Origin: Actinomycetota bacterium
GTDB taxonomy: Bacteria; Actinomycetota; Thermoleophilia; Gaiellales; Gaiellaceae
Length of the DNA: 13,563 nucleotides
Direction of reading: 5' to 3'
Assembly (NCBI GenBank): GCA_019234175.1
Contig: JAFALP010000217.1
Location: 1-13,563 of the forward strand
Made by a program: the position numbers and the translations under genes. Position 1 is the stretch's first letter; each line of letters opens with the position of its first letter. The notes beneath the pieces were generated by a model, which saw only the letters and a list, made by a program, of their open reading frames with translations, was not told the origin of the DNA and did not search any database. Shown here piece by piece: positions 1-7,738 of this stretch.

Positions 1-462
1 GACGTACACGTCGAGCAGCGACAGCCCGCGCTCGCGCCGGACGGCGTCGAACGCCCCGAGCAGCCCCGGCGACACACGCCGGATCTCGCGGAAGCCGGGC
101 GAGTCGAAGCCGGAGCCGTGCCCGAGCACGCGGCGGATCTCCTGGTACTCCCACGGCGACATCTGCTCGAGGTGCTCGAGGAAGCCGACGACGTAGCGGA
201 TGGATGCGTTCGCGCGGCGGAGCAGACGCTGGGCGGCGGCGAGGTCGCGCGCCTCGATGAGCCGGGTCGCCTCCTCGACGTCGTTCCACGCGTGCTTCAG
301 CCACAGTTCGGACGCCTGGTGCACGGTCTGGAACAGGAGCTCGTCGCGGTGCACCCACTCGTCCTCGGTCTTCTGCAGCGCGAGGAGCTCGTCCGTGCGG
401 AGGTAGCGCTCGTAGTCGCTGCCGCCGGCGCCCGGGAGGATGGGAGCGAACTCGTCGCTCAC
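1..462 (-). CDS. kynA: Tryptophan 2,3-dioxygenase, N-terminal part (runs off left edge)
   Basis: The 154 visible residues match the heme-dependent tryptophan 2,3-dioxygenase family, which opens the indole ring of L-Trp to N-formylkynurenine as the first step of the kynurenine pathway. Family landmarks appear in order: DYERYL near residues 16-21, DELLFQTVHQASELWLK near 40-56, MSPWEYQEIRRVLG near 101-114 and GSGFDS near 116-121. Compared with my recollection of the Xanthomonas enzyme, the substrate-pocket residues line up as F44, H48 (distal His), Y106, R110 (carboxylate Arg) and the S117-G118 loop, with the same His-to-Arg spacing. The usual SGFQS reads SGFDS. The proximal heme His lies beyond the window. 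The GTG start at 462 overlaps the upstream M24 stop by 4 nt (GTGA), so translation is probably coupled. Family assignment is strong; true tryptophan specificity is inferred. Confidence 0.88.
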   Translation of the reverse strand, partial: MSDEFAPILPGAGGSDYERYLRTDELLALQKTEDEWVHRDELLFQTVHQASELWLKHAWNDVEEATRLIEARDLAAAQRLLRRANASIRYVVGFLEHLEQMSPWEYQEIRRVLGHGSGFDSPGFREIRRVSPGLLGAFDAVRRERGLSLLDVYV

Positions 463-1520
463 CAGAGCCTCATCTCGAGCCCGGCGAGCGGCACACCGCC
501 CGTCTCGGTGACGAGCCACGTGTCCTGCATGTAGAGGCATTCGCGGCCGTCGGCGGAGATCGCGTGCGGGTGCATCGAGAACACCATGTTCGCCGCCAGC
601 TCGGTGTCGACGCCCTCGCCGATCTTCGGGTGCTCGATCATCGTCATGCCGATCGAGTGCCCGGTGACGTGGCCGAGGTGGTAGCCGCGCTGCGTGAAGC
701 CGGCGGAAACGGCACGGTGGACGTCGTGCGCAGTCGCGCCGGGACGAAGCGCGTCCTGCGCGACGATGTAGTACTCCTCGTAGGCCTCGAGCATGCGCCG
801 CACCTCGGCGCTCGGCGCGCCGAGCGCACGCGACACCTCGACCCAGTGCCCTCCGGGCCCCGCGATCTCGAGCGACGGGATGCAGAACGCGCCGAGCGTC
901 GTGTCCGCGCGCGCGAGCGCGAACTCGGCGCCGACGAGCACCATGTTCATCGTCAGGCGGCCGCACCCGCGCTCCACGAAGAGCTCCTCGGCCGGCGCCA
1001 TCACCTCGGCGGCGGAACGGCCGGGCTCGTACGCCTCGCGGAACGCGTGAAAGCCGTCGACGTTGATCTGCACGCTGTCGCGCACCGACTCGAGCTCGGC
1101 CTCGGACTTCACCGCGCGGGCGAGGTCGAACTGCTGGTCCCACGACATGAGCTCGGCGGCGTCCTGCAGCGCGCTGAAGTCGCGGACGGTCATCGCGTAG
1201 TCGAGCCCGTAGACTCCGACGCGCTTGCCGCGCAGCCGGGCGGCAAGCCACTCGCCCGGCCGGTCGACGAACTGCTGATCCGCGATCTTCGAGTCGCCGT
1301 GCTCGCCGACGTAGCGCGCCTCGCTCGGGAACACGATCGTCGGCTCGCCCTCGAGCGGCAGCAGCACGTACGCGTACCGGTGCACGATCGTGAAGCCGGA
1401 GAGATAGGTGACCGCGCCCTCGAAGCCGGAGTACTCGGAGCCGCACACGAGCGCCGCGTCGAGCCCGTCGCGTTCGAGGGCGGCGCGGACGTTCGCATGG
1501 CGCCGGCTCAGATCGTCCAC
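459..1520 (-). CDS. M24 family (creatinase/prolidase 'pita-bread' fold) hydrolase with altered metal site
   Basis: This 353-residue protein has the two-domain layout of Xaa-Pro peptidases and creatinases: a creatinase-type N-domain (about 1-135), then the M24 pita-bread domain (about 140-353). Visible family features are VKSEAELE near 137-144, LRPGATAHDVH near 258-268 and GHSIGM at 287-292, with the conserved H288. The dinuclear-metal ligands of true aminopeptidases (Asp, Asp, His, Glu, Glu) are not all present. By eye the two Asp positions fall at E218 and E228, the Glu of the 'EP' motif is H317 (SMHP), and the last Glu is Q332 (MQD). Metal-independent relatives such as creatinase and ectoine hydrolase cleave C-N bonds of small molecules, so a small-molecule amidohydrolase role is inferred rather than a peptidase. 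The GTG start at 1520 is preceded by GGAGG at 1525-1529 and overlaps the upstream gene by 13 nt. Confidence 0.85.
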   Translation of the reverse strand: MDDLSRRHANVRAALERDGLDAALVCGSEYSGFEGAVTYLSGFTIVHRYAYVLLPLEGEPTIVFPSEARYVGEHGDSKIADQQFVDRPGEWLAARLRGKRVGVYGLDYAMTVRDFSALQDAAELMSWDQQFDLARAVKSEAELESVRDSVQINVDGFHAFREAYEPGRSAAEVMAPAEELFVERGCGRLTMNMVLVGAEFALARADTTLGAFCIPSLEIAGPGGHWVEVSRALGAPSAEVRRMLEAYEEYYIVAQDALRPGATAHDVHRAVSAGFTQRGYHLGHVTGHSIGMTMIEHPKIGEGVDTELAANMVFSMHPHAISADGRECLYMQDTWLVTETGGVPLAGLEMRLW

Positions 1521-2428
1521 GAATCCTCCACCCCTTTCACGAGCGCCCAGATCGCCTGGTTCAGCGGCGTCGGCACCCCGTGCTCGCGCCCGAACCGGAC
1601 GATACCGCCGTTGAGGTAGTCCACCTCGGTCGACCGTCGCGCCTCGACGTCCTGCAGCATCGACGCCTTGTGGTCGTACGCGACCTCGGGCTTCGCGGCG
1701 TGGTCGATGAGCTCCTCCGGGTCGGCGTCGAGGACGATGCCCTGCGCGCCGGCGACCGCCTTTCCCTCGTCGACGAGACCGGAGACGAGCATGCGCAGGT
1801 CCGGCCGCTCGACGACGCGCCCGTGCGTCAGGCCGGTGAGCGCGCCGATCGGGTTCGTGGACGCGTTGAAGATGACCTTGCGCCATTGCGGCCCGCGTGC
1901 GTCGGCGACCGCCTTCGTCGGCATCCCGCCGCGCGTGCACGCGTCAGCGAGCCGTTCGATGTCCGCCATCGCAGCCGGGCGCGGTTCGAACGGGCCGAGC
2001 GTCGTGTCGCCCCTCACGTCCCATTGCACGTGCCCGGGCTCGACGATGCGGCCGGCGGGGAACGTCGTGCCGCGGATGACGTTCCCCACGTACTCGGCGA
2101 GCGCCTCCTCGTTGCCGAGCCCGTTCTGCACCGTGGCGACGCTGCCCGCCTTGAATGCGTGCGCCGTCGCGGCGATCGCCGAGCGCGTGTGCATCGCCTT
2201 CGTCGCGACGATGCCGAAGTCGCAGCCCGGCAGCGACGACGCGTCGGTGGTCGCCTGGACATCTCCGACGACGTCGCCGGCGCCCGAGAGGCGCAGGCCG
2301 TGCCCGTTGATCGCGTCGACGTGCGGCTGCGACGTGTCGAAGGCCCACACCTCGACGTCGTCGAGCTGAGCGAGATTCGCGGCGAAGAGCGAGCCGACCG
2401 CACCGCAGCCGACGATGCAGATCCTCAC
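1508..2428 (-). CDS. Ketopantoate reductase-family dehydrogenase (copy A)
   Basis: This 306-residue NAD(P)H-dependent dehydrogenase belongs to the 2-dehydropantoate 2-reductase (ApbA/PanE) family. A Rossmann N-domain opens with VGCGAVGS (GxGxxG at residues 7-12). ATKA (K77) and QNGLGN (N102) follow. The helical C-domain carries WRKVIFNASTNPIGALTG, with the catalytic Lys at K184 and Asn at N188 and N192, and STEVD with E268, matching the Lys/Asn/Glu set of PanE. Catalytic residues therefore look intact. It is unlikely to be the pantothenate enzyme: no panB or panC is nearby, and it sits in a catabolic-looking operon beside a paralogue. A 2-keto or hydroxy acid intermediate is the inferred substrate. 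The GTG start at 2428 overlaps the upstream stop by 4 nt (GTGA), with AAAGGAGG at 2439-2446 as ribosome binding site. Confidence 0.87.
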   Translation of the reverse strand: MRICIVGCGAVGSLFAANLAQLDDVEVWAFDTSQPHVDAINGHGLRLSGAGDVVGDVQATTDASSLPGCDFGIVATKAMHTRSAIAATAHAFKAGSVATVQNGLGNEEALAEYVGNVIRGTTFPAGRIVEPGHVQWDVRGDTTLGPFEPRPAAMADIERLADACTRGGMPTKAVADARGPQWRKVIFNASTNPIGALTGLTHGRVVERPDLRMLVSGLVDEGKAVAGAQGIVLDADPEELIDHAAKPEVAYDHKASMLQDVEARRSTEVDYLNGGIVRFGREHGVPTPLNQAIWALVKGVEDSWTI

Positions 2429-3330
2429 GAGTACGACGCCTCCTTTGCCTTGACGAGCGCGTAGAGCGCGGAATGGAGCGGGGCAGGGATGCCGGCGCGC
2501 TCGGCAGCGCGCACGAGCGAGCCGGTGATGAGCTCGATCTCCGTCGGCCGGCGGGCGGTGACGTCCTCGAGCATGGACGGGTAGTGCGCATGGCCCCGCT
2601 GGGTCGCGTGCATGTTCATCTCCCACGGGTCCTCGCGCAGGTCGACGCCGACCGCAGCCGCCACCGCTTTTCCCTCGTCGACGAGGTCGTGGACGAGATT
2701 GCCGAGCATCCCCTCGGCGAAATGGCGGTCGTGCGGAAGGCCGGTCAGCGCGGCGACCGCGTTCACCGTGGCGTTGAAGACGAGCTTCGACCACTGCGCC
2801 GGGCGCAGATCCGCGAACGCCTCCGCCTCCAGCCCGGCCGAGCGGATGAGCTGCGCCGCCGACGACGCGTCCTCGCCCGTCGTGCCGCGGAACGGGCCGA
2901 TCCACGTGGCGGTGTCGAGGACGTACTCCACGTGCGCGTCGTCGTGCCGCGTGCCGCTCATGAACGTGACCGCCGAGAGGATGGGCCAGTCGCCGTGCGC
3001 GGCGACCACCTCCTCCGCGCCGAGCCCGTTCAGCACCGTCATCACGGTGGCGTTGGGGAAGCTCCCCTCGAGGCTTGCCGCGAGCGCCTCCAGGTCGCCG
3101 CCTTTCGAGGCGACGATCACGAGACGCGGGTCTCCCAACTCGGCCGGATCCGTGGACGCAGTCACGCGCGAGGTGAAGTCGCCGCGGCCGCTCACGCGCA
3201 GCCCCCGCTCCGAGAGCGTGCGCGCGTGCTCGTCGCGGCGCGTGAGCACGCCGACGTCGGCGACGCGCGCCAAGTGGGCGGCGAACAGCCCGCCGATGGT
3301 GCCCGCGCCTGCGACGACGACGTCGGTCAC
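2425..3330 (-). CDS. Ketopantoate reductase-family dehydrogenase (copy B)
   Basis: This is a second ApbA/PanE-family dehydrogenase of 301 residues, directly upstream of and clearly related to copy A but diverged. The Rossmann motif is VAGAGTIGG (GxGxxG at residues 8-13). ASKG (K76) and VLNGLG (N101) follow. The C-domain has QWSKLVFNATVNAVAALTG, with K182, N186 and N190, and PTEIE with E264, so the catalytic set is also complete. Both copies share the same domain order and C-terminal style (VDEGKAVA, SMLxDV, ALVK), which points to duplication followed by specialisation. They could act on two successive intermediates or form a heteromer; both are inferences. The start is GTG at 3330, overlapping the monooxygenase stop by 4 nt. 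No pantothenate genes are nearby. Confidence 0.87.
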   Translation of the reverse strand: MTDVVVAGAGTIGGLFAAHLARVADVGVLTRRDEHARTLSERGLRVSGRGDFTSRVTASTDPAELGDPRLVIVASKGGDLEALAASLEGSFPNATVMTVLNGLGAEEVVAAHGDWPILSAVTFMSGTRHDDAHVEYVLDTATWIGPFRGTTGEDASSAAQLIRSAGLEAEAFADLRPAQWSKLVFNATVNAVAALTGLPHDRHFAEGMLGNLVHDLVDEGKAVAAAVGVDLREDPWEMNMHATQRGHAHYPSMLEDVTARRPTEIELITGSLVRAAERAGIPAPLHSALYALVKAKEASYS

Positions 3331-4385
3331 GCGTCGCGGAACTCCGGGATGACGTGCTCGGCGAAGAGCTCCTGCGCCTTGATCGCCTTCCAGTGCTCGA
3401 CGCCGCCCGGGTTCGCCGTGATGGCGATCTCGGTGAGGCCGTCGCAGACCTCGATCGTCTCGCGGATCCGCTGCTTCACGTCGTCGGCCGTTCCCACCCA
3501 GACGATGTCGCCGGCGATCATGTCGTCGTACGGCGTCGCCGCCAGCTTCTCCATGATCCCGGAGGCGTAGAAGCCGTACCCGGCGGCGTTGAGCGCGTCG
3601 GCCGGCGGCGGCGTGTACTCGGTCAGCGGCGACGCGTTCCCCTCGAGGAACCCGCGCATGTGCTTCTCCGCCTCACGCTTGGCGAGGTCACGGTCGTCGT
3701 CGATGTAGCACGCGTGGATCCAGATGATGTCGGGGGTGGTGCCGTACTCCGCGCACTTCGCACGGTAGAGGTCGAGCTGTTCCTTCAGTGCGAGATACGG
3801 CAGGAGCGGAGGCACCGCCACCGCCCAGCCGTGCTTCGCGGCGAGGTCGTACGTGCGGTCGGACGTGCCGCCGAGCACGACACGGAAGCGGTGGCCGCTG
3901 AAGGGGATGACGTTGCTGTCGTCCACGTTCCAGTACTCGCCGTGGAACGACACCTGGTCGTTGTGCAGCGCCTCGATGAAGACGTCGAGCGACTCCTCGT
4001 AGCGCGGCCGCGAGGTCTCGTCCAGCGGCGTGCCGGCGGCGAGCGGGATCCACCCGTGGCCGCGGCCGACGCCGAACTCGTACCGGCCGTCGGTGAGCAG
4101 CGAGAACTCGTGGATCATCGCCGCCAGGACGAGCGGGTTGTGGTACGGGAGGATGTGCAGCATGGTGCGGAACTTGATGTTGCGCGTGCGCGCCGCGGCC
4201 ATCCCGAAGAGGCCGAAGACGTTCGCCGACGCGGAGAACTTCGGGAAGAAGAGGTGCTCGATGGCGGCGTACGCGTCGTAGCCGAGCCGGTCCGCGTTCT
4301 CGATCTGCTCCAGCACCTCGCCGTACAGCCGGTCGTAGGGCTTGCCGGGCCAGCTCTGGAGCTCCGAGTAGATGCTGAATCTCAT
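3327..4385 (-). CDS. Luciferase-like (LLM class) flavin-dependent monooxygenase/oxidoreductase
   Basis: This 352-residue TIM-barrel protein belongs to the bacterial luciferase-like superfamily, which uses reduced FMN (with O2) or F420. Family marks are the N-terminal strand RFSIYSELQ, the helix ending ENADRLGYDAYAAIEHLF (E43-H44, the EH motif near the flavin), the strand KFRTMLHILPYHNPL near 71-85, and GRYEFGVGRGHGW near 100-112. The C-terminal part includes IVWVGTADDV, the usual element before the last helix. Its length is normal for the family. It begins with ATG at 4385, overlapping the permease stop as ATGA, so it is the first enzyme after the transporter. It most likely oxidises the imported compound or an early intermediate. 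Whether FMN or F420 is used cannot be decided by eye. Confidence 0.88.
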   Translation of the reverse strand: MRFSIYSELQSWPGKPYDRLYGEVLEQIENADRLGYDAYAAIEHLFFPKFSASANVFGLFGMAAARTRNIKFRTMLHILPYHNPLVLAAMIHEFSLLTDGRYEFGVGRGHGWIPLAAGTPLDETSRPRYEESLDVFIEALHNDQVSFHGEYWNVDDSNVIPFSGHRFRVVLGGTSDRTYDLAAKHGWAVAVPPLLPYLALKEQLDLYRAKCAEYGTTPDIIWIHACYIDDDRDLAKREAEKHMRGFLEGNASPLTEYTPPPADALNAAGYGFYASGIMEKLAATPYDDMIAGDIVWVGTADDVKQRIRETIEVCDGLTEIAITANPGGVEHWKAIKAQELFAEHVIPEFRDA

Positions 4386-5395
4386 CCGTCTCCGTCCTTT
4401 CGGAAGCGTGGAAGTGCCAACGACAGCTCGTGCCCGCCGGTGAGGCCGCCGGGGCGGTAGACGAGCACGAGAGCCATGAGTGCGCCGACCGTGAGCGCGG
4501 ACGTGTCGGTCGGAAGGTTCAGGTGCCAGCCGAAGATGTCGACGCCGTTCTCCGCGGCGGACAGGAACGAGTCGAGCCCGCCGACGGCAAGCGCGCCGAC
4601 GACGGCGCCGAGCAGGCTGCCCGATCCGCCGACCACGAGCATGGCCAGCGTGATGAACGTCAGGTCGAGATAGAGCGAGTCGATCTCGATCGGCAGGAGG
4701 TGGACGTAGAGCCCGCCGGCGAGCCCGGCGAGGGCGCCGGACACCGCGAACGCGAGCAGGCGCTGCCGGTAGATGGAGATTCCCGCCGCCGACGCCGCGG
4801 CAGGGTCCTCGCGGGTCGCGCGCAGCTGTCGGCCGTACCGGCTGCGCTGGTACGCGTAGGCGACGACGACGCAGATGAGCGCCCCGATCGCCGCCTGCCA
4901 GATGCCCGTCGTCTCGGGAACGGACGAGAACGCGTTCAGCCCGGGCCCGATGCGGTCGTCGTAGCGCAGGACGTTGTTCACGATCTCGAGCACGCCGAAC
5001 GTGGCGATGCCGGCGGCAAGGCCGGAGAGGCGCATGAGCGGCAGTCCGACCGCGAACGCGAAGGCGAGACCGACGGCGGCGGCAAGCACGAGCGACCACG
5101 CGTTGCCGACGTTCGTGTGCAGGAGAAAATGCGCGATCCCGGGCATGATCGCGTTCTTCTGGCCCTCGGGAACGGTGAGGACGCCGGCCGTCCAGACCCC
5201 GAGCGCGACGAAGGAGATGTGCCCGAACGAGAGCACGCCCGAGTTGCCGATGAAGACGTACAGCGCGACGACGATCGCCACCTTCACGAGCGTGTCGAGG
5301 AAGTACGTCTGCAGCGCCGTCGACACGGCGAGTCCGAGCAGCGCCGTGGCCAGCACGAGCGCGACGGGAGCGGCGAGCTCGACGACGCGCCTCAC
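4382..5395 (-). CDS. livM: HAAT-family ABC transporter permease, LivM type
   Basis: This 337-residue integral membrane protein is the second permease of a branched-chain-amino-acid-type importer. It is strongly hydrophobic, with roughly eight to ten membrane segments. LivM signatures are GNSGVLSFGHISFVALGVW near 49-67, and the cytoplasmic coupling loop near the centre, RQLRATREDPAAASAAGI, followed by LLAFAVSGALAGLAGGLY. The protein ends in a charged tail (LPRFRKDGDG). The start is GTG at 5395, overlapping the LivH stop by 4 nt. It should pair with LivH and the two ATPases. The symbol denotes the family; the substrate need not be leucine, since HAAT importers also carry aromatic compounds, amides and urea. 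Confidence 0.9.
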   Translation of the reverse strand: MRRVVELAAPVALVLATALLGLAVSTALQTYFLDTLVKVAIVVALYVFIGNSGVLSFGHISFVALGVWTAGVLTVPEGQKNAIMPGIAHFLLHTNVGNAWSLVLAAAVGLAFAFAVGLPLMRLSGLAAGIATFGVLEIVNNVLRYDDRIGPGLNAFSSVPETTGIWQAAIGALICVVVAYAYQRSRYGRQLRATREDPAAASAAGISIYRQRLLAFAVSGALAGLAGGLYVHLLPIEIDSLYLDLTFITLAMLVVGGSGSLLGAVVGALAVGGLDSFLSAAENGVDIFGWHLNLPTDTSALTVGALMALVLVYRPGGLTGGHELSLALPRFRKDGDG

Positions 5396-6282
5396 AGCCG
5401 CTCCTCCGAGCCGCCGCGCGCGAACAGCCCGTTCGGCCGCACGAGCAGCACGAGGATGACGGCGCCGAAGAGGAACGTCGGGAGGTACTGGCTCTGGTTC
5501 GTCGGCAGGCCGCCGCCGAGGATGCCGCTCGCGAACCCGATGGTGAATCCGCCCAGCGTCGCCGGTATCGGACGGTTCAGGCCGCCGAGCACGACGCCCG
5601 CGAGCACGATGATGGTGTCGTCGAGCGCGAAGATCGGCGTCACCTGCGGGTTGCGCGCCGTCAGCATGAACGCCGAGATGGCCGCGAGCAGGCCGGAGAT
5701 GAGGACGGCGCCGCCGATGACGCGGTTCGCGCGGACGCCGAGCATGCGCGCGGTGCGGAAGTCCATCGCAGCGGCACGCATCTGCAGGCCGACGGACGTC
5801 CGCGTGAGCAGGAGCTGCAGCAGCGCGAGGCACACGGCGGCGATGACGATCGAGACGATGGCGATCTTCCGGATCTCGACGCCGCCGATGTCCCACGGCT
5901 GGTTCAGCGGCCCGAGCGTCGATGCGACGGTCCCGAGCTGGCCGAACGAGAGCACGGCGATGCTCTGCAACAGGAACGCGATTGCGAACGTCGCCACCAG
6001 CATGACCGCCGGCGAGTGCGTCCGCAGCGGCCGGAACACGAGCCGGTCGAGCAGGACCGAGAGTGCGAGCACGACGCCGAAGCAGAGGAGGATGCCGGCC
6101 CACGACGGCCACCCCCAGACCGACGCGTACGCGATTGCGTACGCCCCGGCCATGATCAGCTGGCCGTACGCGAAGTTGACGAGCCGCAGCACGCCGAACA
6201 CGAGGCCGATCCCGACGGCCATCAGCGCGTAGATCCCACCCAGGGACAGCGCGTCGGCGAGCGTCTGCCAGGTGACGGTCAT
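5392..6282 (-). CDS. livH: HAAT-family ABC transporter permease, LivH type
   Basis: This 296-residue membrane protein has about eight hydrophobic segments. The N-terminus ADALSLGGIYALMAVGIGLVFGV followed by NFAYGQLIMAGAY is the hallmark of LivH permeases. The cytoplasmic coupling loop reads GLQMRAAAMDFRTARMLGV near 167-185, contacting the ATPases. The C-terminus VRPNGLFARGG matches the typical VRPxGLFG ending. The ATG at 6282 overlaps the LivF stop as ATGA, and its own stop overlaps LivM as GTGA. It forms half of the membrane channel for the importer encoded here. Confidence 0.91.
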   Translation of the reverse strand: MTVTWQTLADALSLGGIYALMAVGIGLVFGVLRLVNFAYGQLIMAGAYAIAYASVWGWPSWAGILLCFGVVLALSVLLDRLVFRPLRTHSPAVMLVATFAIAFLLQSIAVLSFGQLGTVASTLGPLNQPWDIGGVEIRKIAIVSIVIAAVCLALLQLLLTRTSVGLQMRAAAMDFRTARMLGVRANRVIGGAVLISGLLAAISAFMLTARNPQVTPIFALDDTIIVLAGVVLGGLNRPIPATLGGFTIGFASGILGGGLPTNQSQYLPTFLFGAVILVLLVRPNGLFARGGSEERL

Positions 6283-6974
6283 GCGAAGTACGCCGCCACG
6301 AGCTTCTCCGTGTCGTCCGCGTCCTCGGGCCCGAGCGTCAGGCGGAGCTCGCCATTCGAGAGCACGTGTGTGCGATCCGCGAGCGCGACCGTCCGCTGCG
6401 CGCGCTGCTCCACGAGCAGCACGGCGACGCCTCGCTCGCGGATGGCGGCGAGTGCGTCGAAGACGACGTCGACGAGGCGCGGCGCGAGGCCGAGCGACGG
6501 CTCGTCCAGCAGGAGGACGTCCGGCTCGGCGACGAGCGCGCGCGCGATCGCGAGCTGCTGCTGCTGGCCCCCGGAGAGCGCGCCCGCCGGCCGGTGGCGG
6601 AACTCGGCGACAACGGGGAAGAAGTCGAGGACGCTCTCGATGCCGCCCGGCGTCCGGCGCGCCGCCAGGCCGAGGCGGAGGTTCTCCTCCACGCTGAGCT
6701 CGGCGAAGATGCGGCGACCCTCCGGCACGAGCGCGATGCCGGCGCGCGCGACGTCCTCGGGACGGCGGCCGCGCAGCGACGCGCCACCGAGCCGGATCTC
6801 GCCGCCGACGACGGGCGCGCTGCCCATGACCGCGTTCAGCGTCGACGACTTTCCCGCGCCGTTCGGCCCGATGAGCCCGACGATCTCGCCCGGGCGCACC
6901 TCGAGGGAGAGCCCGCGCACGGCGTCCACTGCGCCGTACCGCACGCGGAGGCCGTCGAGGGCGAGGGCGGTCAT
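6279..6974 (-). CDS. livF: HAAT-family ABC transporter ATP-binding protein, LivF type
   Basis: This 231-residue ATPase powers the importer. Walker A is GPNGAGKS at 36-43, the LivF-typical VPEGRRIFAELSVEENL lies at 83-99, the ABC signature is LSGGQ at 133-137 and Walker B is VLLLDEPSLGLAP at 153-165. The sequence after Walker B ends in LLVEQ, where LivF proteins characteristically have Gln at the switch position, so this is not a defect. Length and motif order are normal for LivF. The ATG at 6974 overlaps the LivG stop as ATGA. It should form a heterodimer with the neighbouring LivG-type subunit. Confidence 0.92.
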   Translation of the reverse strand: MTALALDGLRVRYGAVDAVRGLSLEVRPGEIVGLIGPNGAGKSSTLNAVMGSAPVVGGEIRLGGASLRGRRPEDVARAGIALVPEGRRIFAELSVEENLRLGLAARRTPGGIESVLDFFPVVAEFRHRPAGALSGGQQQQLAIARALVAEPDVLLLDEPSLGLAPRLVDVVFDALAAIRERGVAVLLVEQRAQRTVALADRTHVLSNGELRLTLGPEDADDTEKLVAAYFA

Positions 6975-7738
6975 TCCTCGGTCACCGCGCTCTCGCCGAG
7001 GTAGGCGGCGGCGACGTCGAGGTTCGCGCGAATCTCGTCCGGTGTCCCGACCGCGAGCGTCTCGCCCTGGTCGAGGACCTGGATGCGGTCGCAGACGTCC
7101 ATGATCAGCGCCATGTTGTGGTCGATCAGGAGCACGCCGGCACCGTGCTCGTCGCGGACCGAGCGGACGACGGCGGCAAAGTCCGGCACCTCCGCCTCGG
7201 GCAACCCGGCGGCGGGCTCGTCGAGCAGGACGTAGTGCGGCTCGGTCGCCAGAGCGCGCGCGACTCCGAGCCGCCGCTCGTCGCCGTGCGCGAGCGTGGC
7301 GGCCGGCACGTCTGCGTACGGGGCGAGGCCGAGCAGCTCGAGCAGCTCCTCCGCGCGCCGGGAGGCGTCGCGCTGCGATGCGCCGTTGCCGAGCGCGGAG
7401 ACGGCGACGTTCTCGCGCACGGAAAGGCCGCGGAACGCGTGGCTGTGCTGGAACGTCCGCGCGAGGCCGTTCCGGCCGCGCCTGCCGGCGCGCCAGCGCG
7501 TGATGTCCCGCCCGCCCAGATGCACGCGGCCGCGCGTCGGCCGGTCGAAGCCGCTCAGCACGTTGACGAGCGTGGACTTGCCGGCGCCGTTCGGCCCGAT
7601 GAGCCCGAGCACCTCGCCGCGCCGCAACTCGAGCGAGACGCCGCGCAGCGCCTGGACCCCGTGAAAGGACCGCGAGATCGAGGAGGCCCGGAGCGACTCT
7701 CCGGGCCTCCCGTCCAGCTCGACCTCCGCCGTTCCCAC
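6971..7738 (-). CDS. livG: HAAT-family ABC transporter ATP-binding protein, LivG type
   Basis: This 255-residue ATPase subunit carries Walker A GPNGAGKS at 48-55, a Q-loop in LARTFQHSHAF (Q97), Walker B VLLDEPAAGLPEAE near 170-183, and the switch His in LLIDHNM (H207). The signature segment reads LAHGDERRLGVARALA near 149-164, a LivG-style variant of the ABC signature (LAYGQQRR is commoner), so it is probably functional. The start is GTG at 7738, sharing one base with the TAG stop of the binding-protein gene (TAGTG). No clear ribosome binding site precedes it, so translation probably depends on reinitiation. The first about 18 residues before ASSISRSF extend slightly beyond the usual LivG start. 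Confidence 0.9.
   Translation of the reverse strand: MGTAEVELDGRPGESLRASSISRSFHGVQALRGVSLELRRGEVLGLIGPNGAGKSTLVNVLSGFDRPTRGRVHLGGRDITRWRAGRRGRNGLARTFQHSHAFRGLSVRENVAVSALGNGASQRDASRRAEELLELLGLAPYADVPAATLAHGDERRLGVARALATEPHYVLLDEPAAGLPEAEVPDFAAVVRSVRDEHGAGVLLIDHNMALIMDVCDRIQVLDQGETLAVGTPDEIRANLDVAAAYLGESAVTEE

Noticed and set aside
1521..1940. N-terminal extension of the M24 frame upstream of GTG 1520
   Set aside because: The extension is arginine-rich nonsense overlapping the dehydrogenase coding region. GTG 1520 has a GGAGG site and fits the family N-terminus.
4386..5099. N-terminal extension of the monooxygenase frame into livM
   Set aside because: It overlaps conserved LivM sequence and is Arg-rich. 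The ATGA-coupled start at 4385 begins exactly at the family's first strand.
4430..6232. A 600-codon plus-strand open frame opposite the two permease genes
   Set aside because: Arg/Asp/Glu-rich antisense shadow typical of very high GC. The minus strand encodes clear LivH and LivM with conserved motifs and coupled starts.
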